Below are positions 18,765 to 27,755 of a DNA stretch of 64,000 nt, in pieces (positions within the stretch are counted from its first letter, which is position 1; every line of letters begins with the position of its first letter). The notes beneath the pieces were generated by a model that saw nothing but the letters and a program-made list of their open reading frames with translations, ran no database searches and had not been told where the DNA came from. The stretch lies in contig NZ_JAADZW010000008.1 of NCBI RefSeq assembly GCF_010645065.1, positions 62,001-126,000 on the forward strand, in the 5' to 3' direction. Made by a program: the position numbers and the translations under genes. Source of the DNA: Flavobacterium fluviatile (GTDB lineage: Bacteria; Bacteroidota; Bacteroidia; Flavobacteriales; Flavobacteriaceae).

Positions 18765-18793
18765 TTGCAGTGTGCAAAAAAAATGTATTTTTG
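18765..18793 (+). promoter_or_regulatory. Promoter of the first lacI gene
   Basis: TTG (18765-18767) and TATTTTTG (18786-18793) are 18 bp apart, fitting the Bacteroidota consensus. The -7 box ends 29 bp before the ATG. The same arrangement is duplicated before the second lacI gene. Confidence 0.6.
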
Positions 18794-18822
18794 TGTTAAA
18801 ATAATCAAAATGTAACTTTTGA

Positions 18823-19851
18823 ATGAGCGAAAAAATAACTATTTATGATATTGCAAAAAAACTAAATATCACTGCAGCTACGGTTTCAAGAGCATTAAAT
18901 AACAGTCCGAAAATAAAAGAAAGTACAAAGCAATTAGTTCTGGAAGCAGCTTCTTCAATGAACTATAAACAAAATAAATTGGCTCTGGCTTTAAAAAGTG
19001 GCAGAAGTAACAACATAGGTGTTATTGTACCCCGTGTTGACAGCAACTTTTTTGCATCTGTAATCAGAGGTATCGAAGAAGAGCTTTACCCTCACGGTTA
19101 TCAGGTTATTATTTGCCAGACTCACGAAAATCCAAAAAGAGAAAATGAAAACCTTTATACTTTAATAGATGCACAGGTTGATGGTATCTTAATGTCTGTT
19201 ACCGCTGTTACTAATGAAAATGACGATGCTTTTCAAAATGTATTAGAAAAAAACGTGCCTTTGATTTTCTTTGACAGGAGTAAACAGATAAATGGTGTAA
19301 GCTCAGTTACCATCAATGACTTTAAAGGAGGTTACATTGTAACAAAACAATTAATCAATCAGGGATGCCGAAACATAGCACATTTTTCCGGAGATCAATC
19401 GTTAGAAATTTTTAAAAACAGATTTCTGGGTTACAAACAAGCTTTACTGGATAGCGGAATCCCTTTTAATGAAAAATATGTTATTCAGTCCAAAAGCAGC
19501 GTTGAAGCAGGAAAAAACGCAATCAACATTCTATTAGAGCTCGAAACACCTCCAGATGCTATATTTTCATCAAGTGATTTTGCTGCTTTAGGAGCAATTC
19601 AGGAATTAAGGGACAGAAATATTAATATCCCTCAAGAATTTTGTGTTGCTGGTTTTAGTAACGAGCCTTTTACTAAATTCATGGAGCTATCCATAACTTC
19701 CGTTGATCAGTCTCCGCTTGAAATGGGAAAAATGTCAGCTCGCGTCTTCTTAGAACAAGTTGGCAAAACAGATACTATTAAAATAGAAAAAAAGGTAGTA
19801 TTAGCACCAGAATTACATATACGTAAATCCACATCCAGAATAAATTCATAA
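18823..19851 (+). CDS. LacI-family transcriptional regulator, first copy
   Basis: A 342-residue LacI-type regulator: helix-turn-helix at residues 5-26 (TIYDIAKKLNITAATVSRAL), hinge region about 45-58 and a periplasmic-binding-protein-like effector domain from about 60 (NNIGVIVPRVDSNFFASVI). The usual hinge YxPN motif reads YKQN here, with the proline replaced by glutamine. The gene is divergent from the pectin operon and next to the uronate genes, so it most likely senses a pectin-derived uronate and binds the TGTAATCGATTRCA sites. An operator-like site lies in its own promoter. It is about nine-tenths identical to the next gene. Confidence 0.92.
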   Translation: MSEKITIYDIAKKLNITAATVSRALNNSPKIKESTKQLVLEAASSMNYKQNKLALALKSGRSNNIGVIVPRVDSNFFASVIRGIEEELYPHGYQVIICQTHENPKRENENLYTLIDAQVDGILMSVTAVTNENDDAFQNVLEKNVPLIFFDRSKQINGVSSVTINDFKGGYIVTKQLINQGCRNIAHFSGDQSLEIFKNRFLGYKQALLDSGIPFNEKYVIQSKSSVEAGKNAINILLELETPPDAIFSSSDFAALGAIQELRDRNINIPQEFCVAGFSNEPFTKFMELSITSVDQSPLEMGKMSARVFLEQVGKTDTIKIEKKVVLAPELHIRKSTSRINS

Positions 19852-20054
19852 TTCCTATGGGATTAAAAATTCTATTCCTGCATTAACATTTTAGCAATAA
19901 TTGACTGCGTATTATTTAATTCTATTAAAGGTTTTGTAATTATAATTACAATAAAGCAATTACCATAAACCTTAAAAGAAAAAAGAAAAAACTTATATTA
20001 AAGCTATATTATTCTTATAATAATAAGTTTTTTTCAAACGAAAACATTTTATAC

Positions 20055-20082
20055 TTGATTATTCAAAAAAAAGGTATTTTTG
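20055..20082 (+). promoter_or_regulatory. Promoter of the second lacI gene
   Basis: TTG (20055-20057) and TATTTTTG (20075-20082) are 17 bp apart, and the -7 box ends 29 bp before the ATG, as in the first copy. The flanks (AACATTTTATA, AAAAAAAGGTATTTTTGTG) are homologous to those upstream of the first copy, but the operator core is missing. Confidence 0.6.
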
Positions 20083-20111
20083 TGCCAAATAACAAAAGGA
20101 ATATTTTTTGA

Positions 20112-21140
20112 ATGAGCGAAAAAATCACTATTTACGATATTGCCAAGAGATTAAACATAACTGCTGCTACTGTCTCAAGAGCTTTAAATAAAAGTCCGAA
20201 AATAAAAAAAAGCACACGAGAATTAGTTCAGGAAACAGCTGACTTGATGGGTTACAAACCAAACAAACTTGCATTGGCTTTAAAAAGTGGAAGAAGCAAC
20301 AATATAGGGGTGATTGTACCTCGCGTTGACAGTAACTTTTTCGCATCTGTAATCAGAGGTATTGAAGAAGAGCTTTATCCCCACGGTTATCAGGTTATTA
20401 TTTGTCAGACTCATGAAGATCCAAAAAGAGAAAATGAAAATCTTTATGCTTTAATTGATGCTCAGGTTGATGGCATTTTAATGTCTGTTACCGCTGTTAA
20501 TAATGAAAATGATGGCGCTTTTTTAAATGTATTAAAAAAGAACGTGCCTTTGATTTTCTTTGACAGGAGCAAGCTCATAGACGGTGTAAGCTCAGTAACC
20601 ATCAATGACTTTAAAGGAGGATACATTGTCACAAAACAATTAATCAATCAGGGATGTAAATATATCGCACATTTATCCGGAGATCAGTCATTAGAAATTT
20701 TTAAAAATAGATTTTTAGGATACAGACAAGCACTAGTAGACAATGGAATTCCATATAATGAAAAATATGTTATCCAGTGTAAAAGTAGTGTTGAAGCAGG
20801 AAAAAACGCAATTACCATTTTATTAGAACTTGAAACTCCTCCAGATGCTATATTTTCTTCGAGTGATTTTGCTGCCTTAGGAGCAATTCAGGAACTAAAA
20901 GAACGAAACATCAACATTCCGCAAGAATTTTGTGTTGCCGGATTTAGTAACGAGCCTTTCACTAAATTTATGGAACTATCTATAACTTCCGTTGATCAAT
21001 CACCTCTTGAAATGGGCAGAATGTCAGCTCGTGTGTTTTTAGAACAAGTTGGCAAAACTGATACTATTAAAATAGAAAAAAAAGTAGTTCTAGCCCCTGA
21101 ATTACATATCCGTAAATCTTCTACAAGAACTGCCTTTTAA
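20112..21140 (+). CDS. LacI-family transcriptional regulator, second copy
   Basis: A 342-residue paralogue of the gene before it, with the same recognition helix (ITAATVSRALN) and the same effector domain. The differences cluster in residues 13-50 after the recognition helix and in the last ten residues. The hinge has the canonical YKPN, unlike the first copy. Both protein and promoter are duplicated, but the ATCGAT site upstream of the first copy is replaced by ACGAAAACA here. It probably shares DNA sites with the first copy and could differ in effector response or expression. A terminator follows inside a palindromic repeat. Confidence 0.92.
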   Translation: MSEKITIYDIAKRLNITAATVSRALNKSPKIKKSTRELVQETADLMGYKPNKLALALKSGRSNNIGVIVPRVDSNFFASVIRGIEEELYPHGYQVIICQTHEDPKRENENLYALIDAQVDGILMSVTAVNNENDGAFLNVLKKNVPLIFFDRSKLIDGVSSVTINDFKGGYIVTKQLINQGCKYIAHLSGDQSLEIFKNRFLGYRQALVDNGIPYNEKYVIQCKSSVEAGKNAITILLELETPPDAIFSSSDFAALGAIQELKERNINIPQEFCVAGFSNEPFTKFMELSITSVDQSPLEMGRMSARVFLEQVGKTDTIKIEKKVVLAPELHIRKSSTRTAF

Positions 21141-21142
21141 TT

Positions 21143-21318
21143 TTTTTCACCATATAAGTTATATAAGTTTATTTTACTTTTGCGCGCAATTTAATTACAG
21201 TGCTGCTTAAAAAGTAAATTTAAGTTGTATTCAAAACTAAAAAGCAGCACATAAATGAGCTGCTTTTTTACTAAGTATAGTTTATAAAATTTACTTCTAT
21301 AACTTATATGGTGAAAAA
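21143..21318. repeat. ACCATATAAGT inverted-repeat element, copy A
   Basis: The ends form a perfect 21-bp inverted repeat, with TTTTTCACCATATAAGTTAT at 21143-21162 and its complement at 21299-21318. The element fills the gap between the convergent lacI copy 2 and uxaA and contains a terminator. Related elements are at 48024-48095, about 48735-48805 and 50363-50743. No transposase is encoded, so it resembles a MITE or REP-like repeat. Confidence 0.75.
21200..21269 (+). terminator. Terminator of the second lacI gene, with an alternative pairing
   Basis: AAAAAGCAGC (21239-21248) pairs with GCTGCTTTTT (21259-21268) over a 10-nt loop, followed by the T-run, a good intrinsic terminator. The left arm can also pair with GTGCTGCTT (21200-21208) through AAGCAGCAC (21242-21250), so two structures compete. 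Confidence 0.75.
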
Positions 21319-21321
21319 TTT

Positions 21322-22935
21322 TTATAAAGAAACCCCCCTTTTCCAAGGGATAAATACATCTTGTTTCAGCTGATCTGCTTTTGTTTCAACGTTTCCACTT
21401 GCCAGTTCTATAATGTAATCAACTAGTTCTTCACCAACTTCGGTGATGTTTTTTTCTCCAGTGATTACAGTTCCGGCATTGAAATCGATAATATCCGACA
21501 TCCTGTTGGTTAATGCCGTGTTAGAAGCAATTTTTACCACAGGTGCAACCGGATTTCCCATCGGATTTCCTAGACCTGTTGTAAATAAAACAACAGTCGC
21601 TCCCGCTCCAACTAATCCTGTAGTACATTCCGCGTCATTTCCTGGCGTATTTAAAAGATTTAAACCCGGTTGTGAAATGTATTCGCCGTAATCCAAAACA
21701 TCTACAATAGGTGCAGTTCCACCTTTTTTAGATGCGCCAGCAGATTTCATGGCGTCGGTAATTAATCCGTCTTTAATATTTCCCGGAGACGGGTTCATAT
21801 CAAACCCTGAACCTGCATCCACAACTGATTTTTCAAAAGCTTTCATCAAAGATAAAAACTTGTCTGCTTTCTCTTCGGTCACACATCGGTTCATCAATTC
21901 CTGTTCAACACCACATAATTCCGGAAACTCTGCCAAAATGGATTTGGCTCCCAAAGCTGCGAAAATATCTGAAACAACTCCTAAAGCCGGATTTGCAGAT
22001 ATTCCAGAAAATCCGTCAGATCCGCCACATTCCAAACCAATACTTAATTTTGATATAGGTGCAGGTTTACGTTCTATTTTATTGGCTCTTTTAATGGCTT
22101 CATAAGAATCTTTAATCACCATTTGAAACATTTCATCAGTTGTCCCAATTTGTTGTTGTTCGTAGATCAAGATCTCTTTATCACAATTTGGACTAATCGC
22201 TTTTAATGCATTTTTAAAAATATCTACCTGCAAATTTTGACAGCCCAAACTTAAAATAGTAGCACCGGCAACATTTGGATTATTCACATATCCTGCAAGT
22301 AATTTTGCCAGCAATTCCGAATCTTGTCGAATTCCGCCACAACCACCTTGGTGATTGATAAATTTTACTTCGATATTATTTAAAAGATTTTCATTTCTAT
22401 ATTTATCGGAAACCTCTTCAACGCTTTTTTCTTCAATTAAAGAGCGTAATAAATTTTTATACGAAACATCCTTTTTTGGCAATAATTCATTTTCGAAAAT
22501 ATCTTTTAGTTTTTCGATATTTTTATTTTCACAAAAAACCAATGGAATAAACAACCAAACGTTTTTGGTTCCAACTTGTCCATCAGTACGATGATATCCG
22601 TTGAAAGTTTTGTTTTTCCAACGATCAACATTTGGTGGAGTCCAACCTAAATTTCCAGTTTTACGAAAAACTTCTTCACTTTGATGTTTAACGTTTTCGG
22701 TCGTAATCACTCCTCCTTTTTCTACAGGTTTTACAGCTTTTCCTACCAAAACGCCATACATAATAATTTCATCACCAATTGCAAAATCTTTTTCTGCGAT
22801 TTTATGTTTTGCTTTAACATCAGTTGTTGGTATGACGGTAGTTCCTTCAAATGCAATTTGTTCGTTTTGTACCAAATCGGTTAAAGCGACAATTACATTA
22901 TCAGCTGGATTTACTTTTATTAATTTTTTTTGCAT
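21322..22935 (-). CDS. uxaA: Altronate dehydratase
   Basis: A 537-residue UxaA-type protein: an N-terminal SAF domain (residues 1-85, KLIKVNPADNVIVALTDL) and the large catalytic part with GYHRTDGQVGTKNVW, INHQGGCGGIRQD, GLECGGSDGFSGISANPALG and the TGLGNPMGNPVAPVVKIASN block. It converts D-altronate to 2-keto-3-deoxygluconate, the third step of galacturonate breakdown, and needs iron or manganese in the family. It is the last gene of the uronate run, 25 bp after uxaB, and is convergent with lacI. Confidence 0.95.
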   Translation of the reverse strand: MQKKLIKVNPADNVIVALTDLVQNEQIAFEGTTVIPTTDVKAKHKIAEKDFAIGDEIIMYGVLVGKAVKPVEKGGVITTENVKHQSEEVFRKTGNLGWTPPNVDRWKNKTFNGYHRTDGQVGTKNVWLFIPLVFCENKNIEKLKDIFENELLPKKDVSYKNLLRSLIEEKSVEEVSDKYRNENLLNNIEVKFINHQGGCGGIRQDSELLAKLLAGYVNNPNVAGATILSLGCQNLQVDIFKNALKAISPNCDKEILIYEQQQIGTTDEMFQMVIKDSYEAIKRANKIERKPAPISKLSIGLECGGSDGFSGISANPALGVVSDIFAALGAKSILAEFPELCGVEQELMNRCVTEEKADKFLSLMKAFEKSVVDAGSGFDMNPSPGNIKDGLITDAMKSAGASKKGGTAPIVDVLDYGEYISQPGLNLLNTPGNDAECTTGLVGAGATVVLFTTGLGNPMGNPVAPVVKIASNTALTNRMSDIIDFNAGTVITGEKNITEVGEELVDYIIELASGNVETKADQLKQDVFIPWKRGVSL

Positions 22936-22960
22936 GATAATAATTTTAAAAAGGTTCTAA

Positions 22961-24403
22961 TTAGAATTTCGAGCTAAAATTAGCATAGCCTTTTTCAATT
23001 CCGTTAGCTTCAATTTCATTTAAAGCTACTACTAATGCTTCAGATAAACCTTTAATTTTTGTTAAATCTTCGCCCCAGAATTCTGTATTACCTAACACAG
23101 CAGCTACAACTGAATCCAAAGTTCCTAATTGCCAGGCATTTTTGAATGCTTCAACTAATTCAGGAGTATCTTTTACAGGCAATGTCTCGTTGTTCCAGGT
23201 TCCTTTGTAGAATTGGATTAAACAAGCTAATGAAAAAGTTAAATTTACAGGAAGTTTTCCGTTTGTGTTATAATACCCTAATAAACTTGGCAATACTCTT
23301 ACTTTGAATTTTGAGATTGAATTTAGGGCAATATCAGCTAATGCGTGTTTGATAAATGGGTTTTTGAAACGATCCATTACCTCTTCACAGTAGGCAACTA
23401 TTTCATTTTTGTCCATAGCAAGGGTTTCGCTAATTTCACTAATAACGTTGTCCACGAATTTTCCGGTAAAATCTCCATTGACAGTCTCCATTACCAATTT
23501 GTTACCGAACAAAAGTGAACAAGGAACCATTGCAGTATGTGCACCGTTTAGGATTCGAACTTTGATCATTTTGAAAGGTCGGATATCGTCAACAATCTTG
23601 ACATTCAAATCTGTTTTATGGAATGGCAATTTTGCTTTCAAATCATCTCCGCCTTCAATAGCCCAAAGGAAAAATGGTTCAGCAGCAACAATTAAATTAT
23701 CCTCATAATTTAATTTGCTATTGTATTCCTCAATATTAGCTCTTGGATATCCAGGAACAATCCTGTCAACCAAAGTACTGTGGTAAGAACAAGCTTCTGA
23801 AACCCAGGTTTTAAATTCATCTTCCAATTTCCATAAATCAACATATTGCAAGATTATTTTTTTGAGAGTTTCTGAGTTATAATCAATTAATTCACAAGGA
23901 ATTATCGTTACACCTTTAGAAGCATCTCCGTTGAAATGTTTAAATCTTTCGTATAGCAAAACAGTCAGCTTCGCAGGAAATGAAACAGGTGGCTGCATAT
24001 CAGGAGTGTCAGTACCGATAAATTCAATTCCAGCTTCAGTAGTGTTTGAAACTATAAACTGAAGTTCCTCTTCTTTAGCTAATGCTAAATAATCAGCAAA
24101 TTCAGTGTATGGATTGATACCTTTTACAATATTATCTATTAACTCAATATCTTGAATTTTTTCTCCCTTTTTGATTCCGTTCATAAACAAGGTATAAAGA
24201 CCATCCTGATCATTAATCATGTTTACCATACCGTCTTTCAATGGCTGAACCATTGCAATTCCCGCACTAAAACCAACTTCTTTATTCAGTTTGTGAAAAG
24301 CGTAATCAACAAAAGCCCTTAAGAAATTACCTTCACCAAATTGTACTACCTTAATTGGGTATTTTTTTTCTAATCCTGTATTTACTCTATTTAATTTTTT
24401 CAT
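22961..24403 (-). CDS. uxaB: Tagaturonate reductase
   Basis: A 480-residue member of the mannitol dehydrogenase family. KVVQFGEGNFLRAFVDYAFH near the N-terminus is the NAD-binding glycine-rich part, and VSNTTEAGIEF, IIPCELIDYN, YHSTLVDRIVPGYPR and RILNGAHTAMVPCSLL follow as in UxaB. It reduces tagaturonate to altronate between UxaC and UxaA. A fructuronate reductase (UxuB) is less likely because the partner gene is uxaA, not uxuA. A nested hairpin lies in the 212-bp gap after eda, so uxaB may have its own promoter or be expressed by read-through. Confidence 0.93.
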   Translation of the reverse strand: MKKLNRVNTGLEKKYPIKVVQFGEGNFLRAFVDYAFHKLNKEVGFSAGIAMVQPLKDGMVNMINDQDGLYTLFMNGIKKGEKIQDIELIDNIVKGINPYTEFADYLALAKEEELQFIVSNTTEAGIEFIGTDTPDMQPPVSFPAKLTVLLYERFKHFNGDASKGVTIIPCELIDYNSETLKKIILQYVDLWKLEDEFKTWVSEACSYHSTLVDRIVPGYPRANIEEYNSKLNYEDNLIVAAEPFFLWAIEGGDDLKAKLPFHKTDLNVKIVDDIRPFKMIKVRILNGAHTAMVPCSLLFGNKLVMETVNGDFTGKFVDNVISEISETLAMDKNEIVAYCEEVMDRFKNPFIKHALADIALNSISKFKVRVLPSLLGYYNTNGKLPVNLTFSLACLIQFYKGTWNNETLPVKDTPELVEAFKNAWQLGTLDSVVAAVLGNTEFWGEDLTKIKGLSEALVVALNEIEANGIEKGYANFSSKF

Positions 24404-24473
24404 ATTTAAACCTTCTCTAAAAGTGTTATAAATAACTTCATTAATTCCTTACCTGTTTTATTATTGTAAAAGA

Positions 24474-24544
24474 AACATTACACTTGTAAAAAACAAACAA
24501 AACTTGCTGTGAGGAGTGACAAGTTTTATTTCAAGCGTAATGTT
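24474..24544 (-). terminator. Nested hairpin between eda and uxaB
   Basis: The outer arms AACATTACACTTG (24474-24486) and CAAGCGTAATGTT (24532-24544) pair over 13 bp with one wobble. The inner arms AAAACTTG (24499-24506) and CAAGTTTT (24520-24527) pair perfectly over a 13-nt loop. On the minus strand the inner stem is followed by GTTTGTTTTTTA, so it looks like an intrinsic or partial terminator. Confidence 0.6.
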
Positions 24545-24615
24545 CAATTACAACCTTTAAAACTCTAAAAAAAACTGCTTTCCAAATAAGAAACAAACTG
24601 ATTATTCCTTATTTA

Positions 24616-25284
24616 TTATTTTCTAATATTTTTTATGATGTTTAAAACATCACTTACTTTATTTTTCAAACCTTCAAAATCCTGTTTTTCAAGCAAGTCC
24701 TTAGAAATCAGCTGAGATCCGAGTCCTACGCATGTAGCACCTGCATTCAGCCATGAAGACAAACTTTCTTCAGTTGGGTAAACACCTCCTGTAGGCATAA
24801 TTGTCGTCCATGGGCATGGTCCCTTTATTGCTTTAATAAACTCTGGTCCGTAAGTATCCGCAGGAAACAATTTTACCACTTCGCAGCCTAATTCTTCAGC
24901 TCTTGCAATTTCTGTAAGAGTTCCGCAGCCAGGTGACCACAATACTTTTCTTCTATTACAAACAATAGCAATATCTTCTCTGAAAACTGGTGTTACAATA
25001 AAATTTGCCCCTAAACTCATATACAATGAAGCTGAAGCAGCATCGGTTACTGAACCAACACCCAAAATCATTCCGGGTAATTCTGCCAAAGCATATTTAT
25101 TTAAAGCTCCGAAGACTTCATGAGCAAAGTCACCTCTGCTGGTAAATTCCATTAATCTGGAGCCGCCATCATAACATGCTTTTAATACTTTTTTACTTAA
25201 CTCGATATCAGAATGAAAAAACAAAGGAACCATTCCATTATCTTTCATTGTCTGAGCTACTTCAATTCTTGAATACTTTGCCAT
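24616..25284 (-). CDS. eda: KDPG aldolase
   Basis: A 222-residue class I aldolase of the Eda family. Features are MVPLFFHSDIELSKKVLKAC, the SRG glutamate/arginine region EFTSRGDF, GVGSVTDAASA, and the Schiff-base lysine in VVKLFPADTYGPEFIKAIKGP, then PTGGVYPTEE for phosphate binding. It cleaves 2-keto-3-deoxy-6-phosphogluconate to pyruvate and glyceraldehyde 3-phosphate, the end of both uronate branches here. It follows kdgK by 7 bp. Confidence 0.94.
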   Translation of the reverse strand: MAKYSRIEVAQTMKDNGMVPLFFHSDIELSKKVLKACYDGGSRLMEFTSRGDFAHEVFGALNKYALAELPGMILGVGSVTDAASASLYMSLGANFIVTPVFREDIAIVCNRRKVLWSPGCGTLTEIARAEELGCEVVKLFPADTYGPEFIKAIKGPCPWTTIMPTGGVYPTEESLSSWLNAGATCVGLGSQLISKDLLEKQDFEGLKNKVSDVLNIIKNIRK

Positions 25285-25291
25285 ACTTAAT

Positions 25292-26314
25292 TTATCTTGA
25301 TACTAATCCCGCAGAATTTCCTCCTGCCATATTTTCAACTTCTTTTAATGTAACTAAATTATAATCTCCGGCAATGGTGTGTTTCAGGCAACAAGCAGCT
25401 ACTGCAAAATCTAATGCCTTTTGTTTATCCTCTTTATATTGAACTAATCCATAGATCAATCCTCCCATAAAGGCATCACCGCTACCTACCCTGTCAATTA
25501 CTGGAGTAACTTCTTGTACAGCCGCATTAAAAATAGTTTTTCCGTCAAATAAAACACCGCCAATTCTTTGATGTGAAGCACTAACTGAATAACGCAACGT
25601 AGTCGCTACAGTTTGTAAATTAGGACAAAGTTCATATAATTTAGAATATAAAGCCGGTAATGATTTTTCATCCTGATAATCCGGATTTACTTTAGGAATC
25701 CCCAACATAAAATATGCTGTGTCAATATCACCTAAAATAACATGACTGTATTTTAATAACTCAGGCATAACTTCACTTGGAGTTTTACCATATTGCCATA
25801 ATTTTGATCTGTAATTCAAATCACAAGAAATAGTTAGTCCTAATTCATGTGCCACCTGAACCGCTTCCAGACATGCCTCTGCAGCACTTTGTGAAATTGC
25901 AGCAGAGATTCCGCTAAAATGGAACCAGGTTGCCCCTTCCAGTACTTTCTTCCAATCAATATCTCCTTTCTGAATAGTTGCCATAGAGCTGTGCGCACGA
26001 TCGTACACCACATTGCTTCCTCTGGTTCCTGCTCCGGTTTCTAAATAATATGTTCCTAAACGTTCTCCGCCATAAACAATACTTTTAGATTCAACATTCA
26101 TTTTACGCATCTCCTGCACTGCACAGTAACCAATTTCGTTCTCAGGCAATCTGGTAACAAATTCAGCATTAATTCCGTAATTCGCCAAAGAAACACAAAC
26201 ATTAAATTCACCTCCGCCGTAAGACGCTGTAAATGCTTTAGCCTGAGAAAAACGTAAATGTCTTTCCGTTGAAAAACGCAACATTATTTCGCCGAATGCA
26301 ACTATTTTACTCAT
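25292..26314 (-). CDS. kdgK: 2-keto-3-deoxygluconate kinase
   Basis: A 340-residue PfkB-family sugar kinase. The start reads KIVAFGEIMLRFSTERHLRF with YGGGEFNVCVSLANYG for sugar binding. The C-terminal DRVGSGDAFMGGLIYGLVQY holds the catalytic aspartate and anion hole. It phosphorylates KDG from UxaA and KduD, feeding Eda. It overlaps no neighbour and is spaced 13 bp from uxaC and 7 bp from eda, consistent with one transcript. Confidence 0.93.
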   Translation of the reverse strand: MSKIVAFGEIMLRFSTERHLRFSQAKAFTASYGGGEFNVCVSLANYGINAEFVTRLPENEIGYCAVQEMRKMNVESKSIVYGGERLGTYYLETGAGTRGSNVVYDRAHSSMATIQKGDIDWKKVLEGATWFHFSGISAAISQSAAEACLEAVQVAHELGLTISCDLNYRSKLWQYGKTPSEVMPELLKYSHVILGDIDTAYFMLGIPKVNPDYQDEKSLPALYSKLYELCPNLQTVATTLRYSVSASHQRIGGVLFDGKTIFNAAVQEVTPVIDRVGSGDAFMGGLIYGLVQYKEDKQKALDFAVAACCLKHTIAGDYNLVTLKEVENMAGGNSAGLVSR

Positions 26315-26327
26315 TGTCGATATTTAA

Positions 26328-27734
26328 TTAAAATTTAAAATATTCTTTTGCATTGTTATATGAAATATCAGAAACCATTTTCCCGATCCATTCCATATCA
26401 GCAGGAAGTTCACCTCTCTGAATTTCATCTCCAAGAAGATTACACAGAATACGTCTGAAATATTCGTGTCTTGGGAAAGATAAGAAACTTCTTGAATCTG
26501 TCAGCATTCCAACAAAACAGCTGATTAATCCCATGTTTGAAAGGGCGTTTAATTGTTTAGTCATTCCGTCTTTCTGATCCAAAAACCACCATCCAGAACC
26601 GAACTGTACTTTTCCTCTCACACTTCCGTCGTTAAAGTTACCAATCATGGTAGCCATTACTTCGTTATCAGCAGGATTTAAGTTATAAATAATTGTTTTA
26701 GTTAATTTATCTTTACTATCTAATGCATTTAAGAAAGCAGATAGTTTTTGAGCCTGTGGATAATCCCCGATAGAATCCCAACCTGTATCCGGCCCTAAAA
26801 TTCTGTGCATACGGGCATTGTTGTTACGCAAAGCTCCTAAGTGAAATTGCTGAACCCACCCTAATTCATGATATGTTTCAGATAAAAACAACAATACAGC
26901 ACTTTGGAACTTCAATGCTTCTTCCGGAGTTATGGTTTGGTTTTCTCTTTTCTTTTTGAAGATTGCATTTACTTCAGATTCAGTAAAGCTTTCGAAATAA
27001 ATCTGATCAAGACCGTGATCGCTTAACTTACATCCGTTTGCATTAAAGAAATCAATTCTTATTCTTAAAGCTGAAAGTAAGTCAGCATAAGTATTGATTG
27101 CTACTCCGGACACATCCCCCAATGTGTCCAGATAAGCATTGTAACCATCATTTGAAATCAAAATTGCTTTATCAGGCCTGAAAGCCGTACTCATTTTTGT
27201 TTCAAAAGGATTACTGTTTAATTTTTGATGAAACTCTAAAGTATCAATAGGATCTTCAGTAGTACAAACCAGTTCAGCATTTACTTTTTTAAGCAAATTG
27301 CGTGTACTGTATTCTGCTGAATTTACTTTTGCAGAAGCTTCCTCATATATTCTTTCAGCTGATTTTTCATTCAGCAAATCGTAAATATCAAAATAGCGTG
27401 CTAATTCTAAGTGTGTCCAGTGATACAGAGGATTACGCATTGTGTACGGAACTGTTTTTGCCCAGTTTAGGAATTTATCTTTATCAGAACCATTTCCTGT
27501 AACAAACTGCTCATTGATTCCTAATGTACGCATTGCACGCCATTTGTAGTGATCACCGTTTATCCACACATTTGTAATATTATTGAAAATTTTATCTTCT
27601 GCAATAAACTGTGGATTCAAATGATTGTGATAATCGATGATAGGCTGATTTTTGGAGTAGTTATGATACAACTCTTCAGCATATTTATTTTCAAGTAAAA
27701 AATTATCGTTTATGTATGTTTTATTAGAACTCAT
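26328..27734 (-). CDS. uxaC: Uronate isomerase
   Basis: A 468-residue amidohydrolase-superfamily uronate isomerase. IIDYHNHLNPQFIAEDKIF carries the metal-binding HxH, and ITNVWINGDHYKWRAMRTLG, PLYHWTHLELARYF, VCTTEDPIDTLEFHQKL and QFHLGALRNNNARMHRILGPDTG are all UxaC signatures. It converts galacturonate to tagaturonate (and glucuronate to fructuronate). With UxaB and UxaA it completes the saturated-galacturonate branch. No uxuA/uxuB pair for fructuronate is in the window. Confidence 0.95.
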   Translation of the reverse strand: MSSNKTYINDNFLLENKYAEELYHNYSKNQPIIDYHNHLNPQFIAEDKIFNNITNVWINGDHYKWRAMRTLGINEQFVTGNGSDKDKFLNWAKTVPYTMRNPLYHWTHLELARYFDIYDLLNEKSAERIYEEASAKVNSAEYSTRNLLKKVNAELVCTTEDPIDTLEFHQKLNSNPFETKMSTAFRPDKAILISNDGYNAYLDTLGDVSGVAINTYADLLSALRIRIDFFNANGCKLSDHGLDQIYFESFTESEVNAIFKKKRENQTITPEEALKFQSAVLLFLSETYHELGWVQQFHLGALRNNNARMHRILGPDTGWDSIGDYPQAQKLSAFLNALDSKDKLTKTIIYNLNPADNEVMATMIGNFNDGSVRGKVQFGSGWWFLDQKDGMTKQLNALSNMGLISCFVGMLTDSRSFLSFPRHEYFRRILCNLLGDEIQRGELPADMEWIGKMVSDISYNNAKEYFKF

Positions 27735-27755
27735 GTCTTTTAATATAATAGAGAA

